From assembly GCA_037102815.1 (NCBI GenBank), contig BTPP01000007.1:744001-808000 (forward strand): DNA of 64,000 nt. Direction: 5' to 3'. The notes under the pieces are model-generated. The model was not told the origin of the DNA. It saw nothing but the letters and a program-made list of their open reading frames with translations, and did not search any database. Origin of the DNA: Neurospora intermedia. Its lineage: Eukaryota > Ascomycota > Sordariomycetes > Sordariales > Sordariaceae. This document shows positions 11,651-22,413 of the stretch, piece after piece. The stretch's first letter is position 1; each line of letters begins with the position of its first letter. Both the position numbers and the translations under genes were made by a program.

Positions 11651-14600
11651 ATCTCTCGTGTGTGATAAGAAAAAAAAAAAAAAAAGCAAGAAATTATGTG
11701 CCTGCCGTGATTTGTCGTAGCCATTACAAAAATATATTCTATTCTATTCGATAGGTGTGGGAGCAATCCGGAAGGTTACGTACGGTAGGATGAAAGGAAA
11801 GGAAAGCAAGTAGGTAGGGGACTTGAGAGAGTAGAGTAGGTGGGTAGGTAGGTGGAATGTACGAATGTCCCAGGCATGAAAAGCGGGCATCACAATAATA
11901 ACTGTTGACAGTGACGATCAGGGTTGGTCTGGTGTTACTTACCTACCCTTGGCCACCCTACATTGTAACTATAGCTACCTCTACTCTAATGCGATACCCT
12001 CCTACTAAGCGAGGTGACTGGCAGAGATGTTCGAGCATAGTCTGCAGTGTTTTCTACTGACAAATAAAGACACGAGTAAGTGTGGTGCACTTTGGATAGC
12101 ACCAGATGCTAGAAACGATAAGGAGAGGAAGATAGGTAGATATAGAGGTGGTGCTACGGAGAAAGCGCATGTTGGTAGCTTCAAGCTACGTACTCAAACT
12201 ATCTTATTGGGAATTTGCACAAAGTCAGTGGCATGACGCTTGGCCTGCTGGCGAGTGTCTATGTCCGTTGAGGTATAGATTCTCTGGAGTGCACGTGGCT
12301 AGAGTGTTCACAATGTCTTCTTTGTCTGTCTTAAACTGAGTTAATGTCTCTCTGTGTTTTAAAATAGTTACCTACAGGTATTTACGTAGCTCTAGCTTCA
12401 CCTACACCAAGGCATTGACGACCCTTGGGCGGCTTGTTCCGTCAACATTCAAGTGCACTTGAAGCATCGGAACATTGAAATTTAGCTCGTCCCTCAGAGT
12501 CTATGCTGGTCCTAATCGGACACTCTCTGACGGGATCCCCTCGAATTGACGAAACTCACATCATGCCGCAGCTTTACCTGGTCAAGGTATGTATGGTCCA
12601 GACTTATTCTACTTCAAACAAACACCTCCATCCAAAAATTGCCGACTACATATTGGCCAGCACGTGGCTTTCATATAGCCTTTTTAGAATTGATTGCCCG
12701 CTACCTTGTCGACTTGCTACCGGGCACAGTATGTATAACCCATTGGGAGACATATAAAGACGACGAACGACGAGACACGAAGCACACGAAACACGTGGCG
12801 TCCAACGACACTCCTTTCCGCTAACCCATACATGTCTGTACATACCTATGTACACCTATACCCCCAAATATCTCAACGGCTGCCGGCATGATTGGTGTCA
12901 CGTCATTGCGCGTGTGTTTCCGGTAGATTGTCACTCAAACATTTCACAGGCCAGGCAGGGCTGGAATGGGGCGGGCGGGCGCGCGCGCGGGGAAAAGAAG
13001 AGTCTGGGGCAGCGGCAGCGGCAGGGCAGGCATGAGAAGCGTATGCAGTGGCGTTTTTAATTTCGACTTCCCTGGCTCGAAGCAGCAGCAACATGATGGC
13101 GGAGGCGAAGTAAAGAGGGAAAATGTATGTAACGCACGTATGTATGTAGGGTATCGGCCTCGGAAGAGGAGAAAGTTTACGGGTTCCGGGTTGGGTATCC
13201 GGTGGCCTGGCCGGCGGCTGGTACTGTATGTGTGTGCCAGATATTGCGTGCGCGAGGTGACGCGTAAGAGTTTCCATAGCAGGAAACTGGAGGCTGACTG
13301 GTCCTTCAGCCCCTCATCCTCAAGCTGGTCGGTCAAATAGGGTGACTCCAATCGAAATCGTGGATCTCGGAAAGCCTGACTCGGCTCAATGGCATGGTTT
13401 GGGGTTTCGTGTGGTTCGTATCAGAAAAATAAGATGAGATTGGAGACGGGATCGGGATCGTGTGAGAGCCTTTGGGGGTGTGGTGCGGCTGGGTCTCATT
13501 GGAGTAGGTAGCTTATGGGCAGGATGAACGTGGTTAAGGGTACTGGGAGATGGAGAATGGAGTGTCGTAATTTGTTGTCTCTTCCCTTAGGACGGCTATC
13601 TTCAGATTCATCGTCATAACTTTCACACTACTAGAAGAATTGAATGCTGGATTGAACCCCTCAACCATGACAGGTCCGTTCGGACTCGAGATCAAGGTCG
13701 ATGCCGGGTCTAGAAGGAGGGATCGACAGCTTAGCCATGTGGTAGTAGCAGATATCAACTTTTCTGTGGACTGTCTGTCTGTATGCAGGACCGGCTTAGC
13801 GAGTCTCCAAGACAAGTCTGTCCTGTTCTGTGATACAGCCGTCAGGCTCCGCTTGTCGATAAGAGAGGAGTTGAACAGTTGGATAACCACTTGTCCTATC
13901 ACCGTACCTGGTCCACAGTCATACGACAGCTTGTGTGTCTCGCTAGTGTAACACGACGGTGGTCTGTGACAAAATACCACCAAGGCAGATTGTAGTACTA
14001 GTGCTCAGTGGTAGGTTGATTGACGTGTAGTCAAGCGCCATATTGGAACTTGATTACCGGTTCGCCAGCCAATGGAGGGTTGGTCGAGTATGTACATAGT
14101 GTCAAGTCAGTACCGTCAGTTTCCCGTGAGACATGAGCGTCACCAGGGGCTCAGTCTACACAGAGTCAGCGAGAAACTCGGCATCTTCCCTGATTATTTC
14201 TCAAACATGTCTCTGATGTGAAGTTCCCGAGGAAGGCCTGGCATGTTTCAGCTCGTCATCTTTTCTGCAACTTGCAAGTTATACCGAGAGCTTATGGAGT
14301 GTTTGAGTCTGTTGTCTCTCAACCCGGTCAGCCGACTTGAAGATGTTGACGATGATACATATTCAGAGATACCAGACCAGCTCGGAGCTGAAGCATTTGC
14401 ATAACAATAGGGTAGTTATGACGTTGAGTTGTAGTCATTGCTGGATCTGCAGCCGTCCACTTGTGGGTTCGTGAATCAACATCGACATCCCGGCGAGACC
14501 AAAGACAAGACATAGCTTCCATTGTTTGCAAGAGTGAGACTCGGACTCTTAGACACCATGTCACTATAACCCCTTACCCATGAATTTTCGATGAGCGTTG

Positions 14601-14862
14601 TGATGTCTAATTGTGGCATTGGCGTGGACAAAAATGTGATCCGTATGCATATAATTAATGTTGGGTGAGGTTGAGTGAGGACGATAAGTAAGTGGGAGGA
14701 ATATCAACTGTTAAGTGATAAGACAAGTGGGCAGAATAGAACTCTATCAAGTTTCTTGGTGGCAGAGTGAGAGAGTTCCTGGCAGAAATCAGATGTCGGC
14801 ATGTTGAGATGGTGATGGATGCGGCACACGGCAGAGGTCAGAAAGCGGGCGGTTCGGGCCAT

Positions 14863-14910
14863 GACGGAGACGGAGACGGGGACGGAGACGGGGACGGGGA
14901 CGGGGACGGG
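14863..14910. repeat. (GACGGA/GACGGG)n hexanucleotide repeat
   Basis: Eight hexamer units alternate between GACGGA and GACGGG, about 400 bases upstream of the diphosphomevalonate decarboxylase start. One strand contains no T. Confidence 0.85.
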
Positions 14911-15307
14911 CCAGGCCGCCGATGCTCTTGAGGCGCTAGCTCACTCTAGCTTGGCGCCTTCAGGGTCCTCTGGCGGCAGGCAGACAGAGCTCCAAATCTA
15001 CCTGTAGCTGTACTAGTGTACATAGCTGGAGGTTCAATGACCCCACCTTTGCCCCGCTGGAGAGCCCCGCCAGAGTGCTGCAATGTATGGAGAGCTGTTG
15101 CTGGGGGAACACAATTGAAAGGGGGTCTTGGTCTCTCCAGCTTCATTTCCCAACTGTTCTTTGTTGACCGCCCGCTGACCAACAACCACCAAGCAACCAC
15201 CATCGCGAGATTGCCCTTCTGTCCTTTCTCTTACTTCTTCTTTGCGACCTGTTCTTTCCATACGCCTCTAACGATACCCCTTCGTATAATCCTATAACAT
15301 ATTCATA

Positions 15308-16576
15308 ATGGCTTCCGAAAAGGTCTACCGCGCCAGCACCACGGCCCCCGTCAACATTGCCGTCGTCAAGTCAGCCCAACTTTCCTAATACTCGATTGAT
15401 ACTTCGGACGAACACGTGGAGAAGAGCATCTGAACTGACCCCCGTGATTCCAGGTACTGGGGCAAGCGCGACACCAAGCTCAACCTCCCCACCAACAGCT
15501 CTCTCTCCGTCACTCTCTCCCAGGCCGATCTCCGCACCCTCACCACCGCCTCCTGTTCGGCCTCGTACCCCGAAGGCGACTCCCTTCTTCTCAATGGCGA
15601 GCCCTCTGATGTGTCTAGTGCTCGCCCCCAGGCTTGCTTCCGTGAGCTGCGCGCCCGTCGTGCCGCCCTCGAGGCTGCCGACCCCTCGCTCCCCAAGCTC
15701 TCCACCATGCCTCTGCGCATCGTCTCCGAGAACAACTTCCCTACCGCTGCCGGTCTCGCCTCGTCCGCTGCTGGCTTCGCTGCCTTTGTGAGGGCTATCG
15801 CCAACCTCTACGAGCTCCCTGCCTCCCCCTCGGAGCTGAGCTTGATCGCCCGCCAGGGCTCCGGCTCCGCCTGCCGCAGTCTGTTTGGCGGTTATGTTGC
15901 CTGGCGCATGGGTGAGGCTGCTGATGGAAGCGATTCCATGGCCGAACAGGTTGCCGAGGCCTCGCACTGGCCCGAGATGCGCGCCCTGATCCTCGTCGCG
16001 TCTGCCGCCAAGAAGGGTGTCAGCTCGACCTCGGGCATGCAGCAGACGGTTGCCACCTCGGGTCTCTTCAAGGAGCGCATCACGTCGGTCGTTCCCAAGA
16101 ACATGGAGATCATGGAGAAGGCAATTGCCGAGCGCGACTTTGCCGCGTTTGCTGAGGTCACCATGCGCGATTCCAACTCCTTCCACGCCACCTGCGCTGA
16201 CACCTATCCTCCCATCTTCTACATGAACGACGTTTCGCGCGCGGCCATTCGCGCTGTCGAGGCCATCAACGCGGCTGCTGGCCGGTCCGTCGCCGCTTAC
16301 ACTTTCGATGCCGGCCCGAACGCCGTCATCTACTATCTCGAGCAGGATACCGAGGCCGTTGTTGGCAACCTCTACAGCGTCCTTAGCGAGGTGGATGGCT
16401 GGAAGGCGTCCGCCGTTGAGGGCCTCAAGGCCAACGTTTCCTTGGACGAGAGTGTTACCGGCTTGCTCAAGAACGGCGTCAGCCGTGTTATTATGACCAG
16501 TGTCGGTGAGGGTCCGGTTGCGACACAGGAGTACCTGGTGGCTGAGGATGGCACCCCGGTCAAGAGCTCTTCTTAG
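15308..16576 (+). CDS. MVD1: diphosphomevalonate decarboxylase
   Basis: Catalyses the ATP-dependent decarboxylation of mevalonate 5-diphosphate to isopentenyl diphosphate, the last step of the mevalonate pathway that feeds ergosterol and other isoprenoids (yeast ERG19/MVD1). Exons are 15308-15369 and 15454-16576. The intron has donor GTCAGC and splits the codon for K21 of AVVKYWGKRD. The product is 394 residues, close to the yeast enzyme. GHMP-kinase-fold features are visible: KYWGKRDTKLNLPTNSS near the N terminus, the phosphate-binding loop PTAAGLASSAAG from residue 117, GSGSACRSLFGG with the conserved Arg at about 162, and FDAGPNAV with the catalytic Asp at about 306. Codon use is strongly C-ending, as in well-expressed fungal genes. 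The start context (CATAATGGC) and the exact N-terminal family match support the chosen ATG. Confidence 0.95.
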
Positions 16577-17371
16577 AGGAGATGAGATTGGAAAGGGGAC
16601 ATAACGCGTAAGCTGCTGCGCAGGTTGGATTTTAATACTGGAGAAATATTGACCTAATAATGTACATACCCGGCTGTGGACACACTACCAAGGAAGGGCA
16701 AGGTAGCGAGAAGCTATGGACATATCATGATAACGACAGGGCTGGCTAACTGTCCCTGGAGGACAGACAGCATTGGCCAATGTCTGAAAGGGCTAGCAGG
16801 CTGTTGCAATGACAAAGATGGACGCAAACCCTGTCCGTTCCTCATTCGGTTGTACTTGGTGCTTATGTTAACCTCCTCCATATCTATTCTTCTAGAACTA
16901 CTGATTGTCGATGCAGGATATAGCACCTTCAAGCCTCTAGTAAGGAGGTTCTAAGATACCTAAAAGGGGCCCCGATCGATGTCCTGTTTTATGGCGTACG
17001 GACTTGAGCATCAATGTCGGCGGTTTGTAGCACATACAGCAATCACGGCACGGCCTTACGTCAGGATATGGCTAAGGGGGGGGTTTACCATCGCTTGGCG
17101 CCATTCCTTTCCACTTGCGACCATTCAACACGCGCACTACACCCTCATGTACGACGCACCACAACGCAGCTTTGGGCGCTCTTACGCGCCATTGCATTAT
17201 CGGGAGCAAAAAGAATCATCGATAAAACTGGCTGAATAATTATATGTTCTGGCAGACCTTTAACCGCGCAACTATTTGCCACAACCCGCGCACAGCTCCC
17301 TTCCCCTTGGACACAAGGTTTCGACAACCAACGATACCAGAGCTTCGTCAACGTAGACAGCAATCGAGACG
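16577..17371. other. intergenic, 0.8 kb
   Basis: Probably the 3' UTR of the decarboxylase gene and the promoter of the RUS-family gene. No open frame of note and no recognised motif. Confidence 0.6.
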
Positions 17372-19062
17372 ATGAGCAGGAACATCTACGACATCGACCC
17401 AGCGGGCAACGTGCTCTGCATATATAACGGCGAATCACAGGAGAGTCTAAGGGCTGTATGTCATACCTGATTCATCTCTCTCCATCCATCCTTTCATCAA
17501 TCTATCCATGGATCGATCCATCCGTCCATTCGCTCTTATCCTATTCTGCCCTCTCAATCAAGTACACCCTCAGTATTATATCACCATCATCACATCTCAA
17601 CCGCATCCCTACCTACCTCATCCGCTCCAACCTCAACCCATCCATTCATTCTAACTCTTGCAAAGCACCAAACCAAGCTTCCCCCCCTGCACGCCCTCCT
17701 GAACGCCTTCCTCCCCGCCGGCTACCCCCACTCCGTCTCCCCCGACTACCTCCCCTACCAAACCTACGACTCCCTCCAAGCCTTTTTCAGCAGCATTTCC
17801 TCCTTGCTCGCCAACCGCGCCGTCCTCGAAGGTTTAGGGGTCGGGGACGCCTCCTCCTCCCCCACTGCAGCGCTCATTCTCAAAATCGCCAGCGACACCA
17901 TCGCCCGCTTTGCCACCATCTTATTCGCCCATCGACTGGGCACAGCCATCGAACCGGAATGTAAATCTTTTAGGTTTCTGGCTGATTTGTTGAACGATGC
18001 TGCGCAACTGTTGGATCTGGTTATGCCCGCCGCCATGGTGGAGACGAGGTATGGATTGAAGATGGCGGTGGTGGTGGGGAGTGGGGTGTTGAGGAGTTGG
18101 TGTGGTGTTGCGGCGGGGGCGAGTAAGGCGAGTTTGTCTGCGCATTTTGTTACACGGGGAAGCAGTTTGGGGGAACTGAATGCCAAGGAGGCAAGTCAGG
18201 AGACGGTGGTGAGTCTTTTGGGTATGTTGGTGGGGAGTCTGGTTGTCAAGGAGGTGCAGGATCGACAGGTGGTGTGGGTGTTGATGGTGGGATTGCTGGG
18301 GGTGCATTTGTTGATGAATTATTGGGGGGTGAGGAGTGTGAGGTGTAGAACGCTGAATAGGCAGCGGGCGACGATGGTGGTGACGAGTTGGTTGGAAAAT
18401 GGAAAGGTGTTGGGGCCGGAGGAGGTGAGGAAGAGGGAAAGTATCTTGCAGTTGCGGACAGGATTTGGTAGGATGGCGAGCAAGTCGGGGGAGTATACGG
18501 GTACGTGCGAGTTTGGGACGTATGGGGATGTGAAAGCTTTAAAGGGGTGGAAGGGAGGGTATCATGGCTATGAGTTTGAGACGGAAGGGTATTTCATGGG
18601 GATATGTCATTGGGGAGGGAATTTTCGCATGAGGATCGCGTTGAAGGAAGAGGAGGAGGAGGGGCAGGAAAAGAAAACGAGTACAGATGCGCGTGCAAAT
18701 AGTCCGTTGGAGGCCTGGTTTGATGCAGTTAGCCACGCCTATCACTTTGACTCGGCCCTCAAGGATGGGTTGGAGAGTCACTATGAAAACGAGGTGCCGC
18801 TGCTGGGATACACGTCGGAGGAGCAAAAGGGGATTGTTTTTGCGGCACTGGCGGCTGCTGGGTGGGATCTAGAGACGAATGCGTTGGAAACGAGATCGCC
18901 TGTGAGGGTGAGGGTCGGGGATGGGAAGAAAGGTATGTGTGGCTGACTAGGTGAAATTTTATTGTCTCGTGCCCTTTGCTAATATGTAATCTCTCCTTTC
19001 CAGTTCCAATCCCGTCTGAAAAGGATCTTATTCGACAATCACAGGTGTCCAAGAAGGATTGA
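17372..19062 (+). CDS. RUS (root UVB-sensitive, DUF647) family protein
   Basis: Three exons fit: 17372-17455, 17666-18932 and 19004-19062, giving 469 residues. The first intron (210 nt, donor GTATGT, branch TCTAAC, acceptor AAAG) is long for this window. The DUF647 signature is clear: GYPHSVSPDYLPYQTYDSLQ, LLANRAVLEGLGVGD, FAHRLGTAIEPECKSFRF, LADLLNDAAQLLDL, CGVAAGASKASLSAHF and LNAKEASQETVVSLLGM. Gly/Val-rich hydrophobic segments lie around residues 170-240. In plants RUS1/RUS2 act in UV-B and vitamin B6-related seedling growth; I know of no established role in fungi, so function is unassigned. The coding strand switches abruptly from C-rich to G-rich codons near 17,960-18,000 inside one exon, while the family match continues across it. 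The gene is convergent with the heme lyase gene. Confidence 0.9.
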
Positions 19063-19470
19063 GATATCATAACATTAGGCGGGTGGGAAGACATTGCTCT
19101 TCCACTCGGAACAGTCGGATACTTAAACAGTAACAAAACATCTACAAAGTTGAAGTGACATGTAATTTATAGATCCAACACCCAAGAGCAACCAGCATCA
19201 TCAGAAGAGTCGACTCTATGCAGCGATTTTCCCATGTCTATCATTCTCTATGGAACCTCTCCCTTTTCTTGTATCCTGATGCGCCATTTGGACGGCCGTT
19301 TCTATGCCAGATATGAGCGAGATGCAATATTAGACCAACCAATACTAATAATACAACGAAACATACATGTCTTACAAGTCCAGTAAGATCTCTCTATCCT
19401 ATGTACCAAGTCTCCTCCATTCCAGACCTATTCAACAATTCTATACACCAAATACCCCCTTCACTTCACC
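19063..19470. other. convergent 3' intergenic region, 0.4 kb
   Basis: Lies between the stop codons of two convergent genes, so it probably holds both 3' UTRs. AT-rich stretches around 19320-19370 could serve polyadenylation. No gene is seen. Confidence 0.6.
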
Positions 19471-20427
19471 CTAGTTCATCCCCACAAACCTCAACGCCCT
19501 CATCTTCACTCCCTCCCACGTATTCAACTTGGGCCTCACATCCAAATAAAAGTTCAGCTTCCCCATCCCAGCCTTATCGTTATTCCTCCCCGCATAAAAG
19601 TCAATCACATAGTCCACCCTCGTGCCACAGCGGTCCACAATCCAATCATGCCGATCGAACGGCGCCGTGTATCCCAACAAGGTGTTCAGCCTCGCCTTGG
19701 GCGTCATCCGCTTGCTCTCGCCCATGAAGCTCTGCAGCTTGGGGCCCTCGGCGCATCCACACCCTTCGCCGGTGAAGGGCTTCTCCCACCGCAGGATCTC
19801 GGCCCACGCGCGCTCGTTGACGGCGTTGTGGATGGGCACGACCGTCTTCATGTCGGCCGCGCTGGCGCCGTCGTGGCCCTTGCGCTTCATGGCCTCGTAG
19901 AATTGCTTTTCCGAGGGGTAGACCCAGTTGCCGGTGGCGGTGTCAGCGCCCGTTTCTTGCTCGGCATTGGAGGGGCAGGCCGAGGGACCCGTGGTGGCGG
20001 CGCGGGGGATGGAGGAGATTTCGCGGTGTTCGCCGAGGTTAAGCTGGGGAGTAGCGGCGGTGGTGCCGGGAGAAGAAGTAGAAGAAGAAGAAGAAGACAT
20101 GAAGGGGAGCCATGAGGACCAGGATGATGATGATGATGATGATTGTTGTTGCTGCGAGGTAGGGATCGCTGCGGGAACTGCTGTTTTTTGCGCCGGCTGG
20201 GGGATCTGAGTCTGGGGAGCCGGTGTTGGTGATTGCTGGGGTGCTGGTGCTACTGGTGTCGTAAAGGCATTTTCTGGCGACGGTGCCGTCGAGCCACCCG
20301 CCGCGGCCGCGGCTTCTTGTGCGGCCTTTGCCTGCTTTGCTTGTTGCAACCAGAGCTCGCGCGTCTTGTGGTCGACAGGGCACTTGTCCTCATTGCCAGC
20401 GCCGACCTGTCCTGCCATTTCCTTCAT
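19471..20427 (-). CDS. CYT2: cytochrome c1 heme lyase-like holocytochrome synthase
   Basis: A single-exon gene of 318 residues. Members of this family attach heme covalently to apocytochrome c or c1 in the mitochondrial intermembrane space. The N terminus carries a CP motif in KCPVDHKTRELWLQQ, which resembles yeast Cyt2 (KCPVDEETRKLWL) more than Cyc3 with its repeated CPVMH/CPVMQ, so I favour the c1 type. A Ser/Pro/Ala-rich linker (residues about 40-130, with a Ser-rich run near 95-115) precedes the lyase domain: LGEHREISSIPRA, NWVYPSEKQFYEAMKRKG, VPIHNAVNERAW, WEKPFTGEGC, LLGYTAPFDRHDWIVDRCG, VDYVIDFYAG and LDVRPKLNTWEGVKMR. The conserved His of PFDRHDW is present. A second in-frame ATG lies three codons downstream (20418), so either start is possible. 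Two CCAAT boxes lie on this strand at 20703-20699 and 20825-20821, a possible HAP-complex input. Confidence 0.9.
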   Translation of the reverse strand: MKEMAGQVGAGNEDKCPVDHKTRELWLQQAKQAKAAQEAAAAAGGSTAPSPENAFTTPVAPAPQQSPTPAPQTQIPQPAQKTAVPAAIPTSQQQQSSSSSSSWSSWLPFMSSSSSSTSSPGTTAATPQLNLGEHREISSIPRAATTGPSACPSNAEQETGADTATGNWVYPSEKQFYEAMKRKGHDGASAADMKTVVPIHNAVNERAWAEILRWEKPFTGEGCGCAEGPKLQSFMGESKRMTPKARLNTLLGYTAPFDRHDWIVDRCGTRVDYVIDFYAGRNNDKAGMGKLNFYLDVRPKLNTWEGVKMRALRFVGMN

Positions 20428-21902
20428 CTTGAGAGCTGCTATAAAGTTGTAACTATCGGCGAGGGTTCTTGTCGTCGTTGTAGGTCGTGAGGTGTATAAG
20501 GATCGCTAACAGGGATCCTCGTCTATAATCAGGATGCGACGATGTCGACGAGTTCAGACGATGGCAGTCTCGGGGTTTTGGCTTTGCGACAATTTGTTCC
20601 AGGGTGGTTTTGTTGCTCGTCGTCAAGGTCCAAACCAGTTGCTGGGACCGGGGGAACTGAGCTTTGAAAGTAAAGTGAGAAGAATCACCGAGCTCCCGAT
20701 TGGGTCCGGCGTCGTTATCGTTCGTCAATTCGTCAGCGCAGTGGAGGTCCGGGTTCCGTTGCCAGGAGCTCCCCTCTTCCATCAGCGCAGTTCAACTTTT
20801 TAGCGGGGCTTGGGCGATCAATTGGCCGGTCCTGTCCAGTTGTTTGGCAGCTGACAGCCCAAAGACCTTGTCCCCCAGCTATGAACCCGGCCCCCACCAC
20901 CTAAGTTCGTCCTCACCGATGGTGGGTGATTACAGGTGAACTCAGCAGCACAATGGCACATGGATCAATTCAAAGCCCCCCGGCGGGCAATCTCGCAGGG
21001 CTGATCACTTTTCCCGTCACAGTCCGCTTGCTTCTTTAGTTTCTCACATGTGAGGTCATCTCCGTAGAAGCCGAAATGTCGCCTGTACACTAGAGGATTT
21101 GACTTGAACGTCACATATCATATTCCCATGATGAGATGTGCTATGAGCTGGGCGCTTCCGAGCATGCCGAGGTGACTGAGCAACCCTGAGCAGTTGGTGT
21201 TGGCGATGCTGTTTTTTTCCTGTGTATTGATGGTTAAAGCCTCGACGCAGCGCGGGCCAGAGGCAAATGTGCGTGGCTCATCCCATGTCGTCATTCTCGG
21301 CATTTGTAGACCAGATACGAGCAGCGGTTGGTGTTCATAGTGTTTATATGTTATTCTGGGCTCGCGGGCTGACAACCAACGCGGGGATTTCGCCCGGCTT
21401 TGGGAGTAGCCCGTTGCACTGACTATATACACAAGACCTGCATTCGTTCCCCGGCCACTCAAGCCCGGATGTCCGGACAAGGCCCGGCCTCCTCTGAACG
21501 ACCTTCTCCCCCCACCGATCCGTTTAACACCGTGACATGCAGACCAAAAGCCGCAACGTGTAGTTCTAAAGCCAAATCCCGGTGAGCTTTTTGTTTGTTT
21601 TTTTTTGAACGCCAATGCATTGCCGTCCATAGATAATCTGATATGCAGGCTTTTGCTCGGTTCAAAATCGCGTGAAGCATGGGTGATCATACGCTGTGTG
21701 TCATGTGTGTGTGTGAGAGGGCAATAGGGATAGATAGCTTTAGATGATGGGGAATCTCAAGTGTAGGCCCATTCCTAGGTCAAAGGGGCGGCGGAATTGG
21801 CAATTCTCAAAGGATCGCTGCGTTGTGTCGGTCGTTTCGGACTCGATATCGATTTTGGTAAACGAACTGTCTAGTCCATGTTGATTCATTTCTCTCCCGT
21901 TT
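20428..21902. other. intergenic, 1.5 kb
   Basis: Holds the presumed promoter of the heme lyase gene (minus-strand CCAAT boxes at 20703-20699 and 20825-20821) and the 3' UTR of the KGD4-like gene. A 190-codon open frame on the minus strand (21118-21690) shows no family motif and I do not call it a gene. Confidence 0.5.
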
Positions 21903-22413
21903 TTAAGCAAAGCCACAGCCGGACTCAATAGCCTCAATCTCGGCCTCGGTGAGAGGCTGGCGACGGAAGCGGGCGGGGAGGTCGTTGCGGTCAAAGTAAA
22001 GACCCTGGGGAGGGTTGACGGAGCCGAGAGCGGCACCGGGAGAGCCACCAATGCCGTCGACCTCAGGGCGGATGGTCTTGCGAAGAGGGCCGTGCTGCTG
22101 GGCGTGTTGGCGGTAGGCGCTGAAGGAGGGGGAAGAGCCCCAGTTGGGCGGGAGCGAGTGGGTGGGAGAGGCAGGGTGAGGCTTAGGGGTGTGGTCGACG
22201 GAAGCTGTTGGACAAGGAGCAGGCTGTCAGCACGTCATCCGAAAAACACCAAGGTTCGCGAGTCAAAATGGCAGATGCACCACACCGGAATGCTCGGAGG
22301 CGCAGGGCGAGGAGAAACATACCGGGAATGGTTCTGCGACCAAGGAACTTGATGGAAGGAACACGCTCAGCGTGAGCGGCAGCCTGGCGGAGGACTCTGG
22401 TGGCGGCGAACAT
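21903..22413 (-). CDS. KGD4: KGD4/YMR31 family mitochondrial protein (alpha-ketoglutarate dehydrogenase subunit 4)
   Basis: Two exons: 22413-22323 and 22204-21903, with a 118-nt intron (donor GTATGT, acceptor ACAG), giving 130 residues. The N terminus MFAATRVLRQAAAHAERVPS is basic, hydroxylated and without acidic residues for the first 15, as in a mitochondrial presequence. It is followed by IKFLGRRTIP, the usual family start (IKF-G-R). The C terminus PARFRRQPLTEAEIEAIESG matches the family signature (yeast: ARFRYKPINEHELESINSGG). Yeast Kgd4/Ymr31 was first listed as a mitochondrial small-subunit ribosomal protein and later shown to tether the E3 dihydrolipoyl dehydrogenase to the 2-oxoglutarate dehydrogenase complex; I infer the same role here. 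The middle is Pro/Gly-rich and probably disordered. It is transcribed in the same direction as the heme lyase gene downstream, but with separate promoter space. Confidence 0.88.

Larger units (their letters stand above)
8966..15307. other. gene-free, microsatellite-rich stretch, 6.3 kb
   Basis: No supportable gene. The first few hundred bases are probably the 3' UTR of the upstream gene, with long T runs near 9150-9170 and 9400-9436. Between 9.85 and 11.9 kb many different short tandem repeats follow one another (listed separately). From 12 to 15 kb there are only short frames without motifs. The longest (12944-13351 on minus, 12966-13340 on plus) overlap each other in GC-rich DNA and look accidental. 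The last 300 bases are probably the promoter and leader of the mevalonate-pathway gene. Confidence 0.6.

Noticed and set aside
21118-21690. 190-codon minus-strand open frame downstream of the KGD4-like gene
   Set aside because: No motif, no good start context, and codon use unlike the recognised genes.
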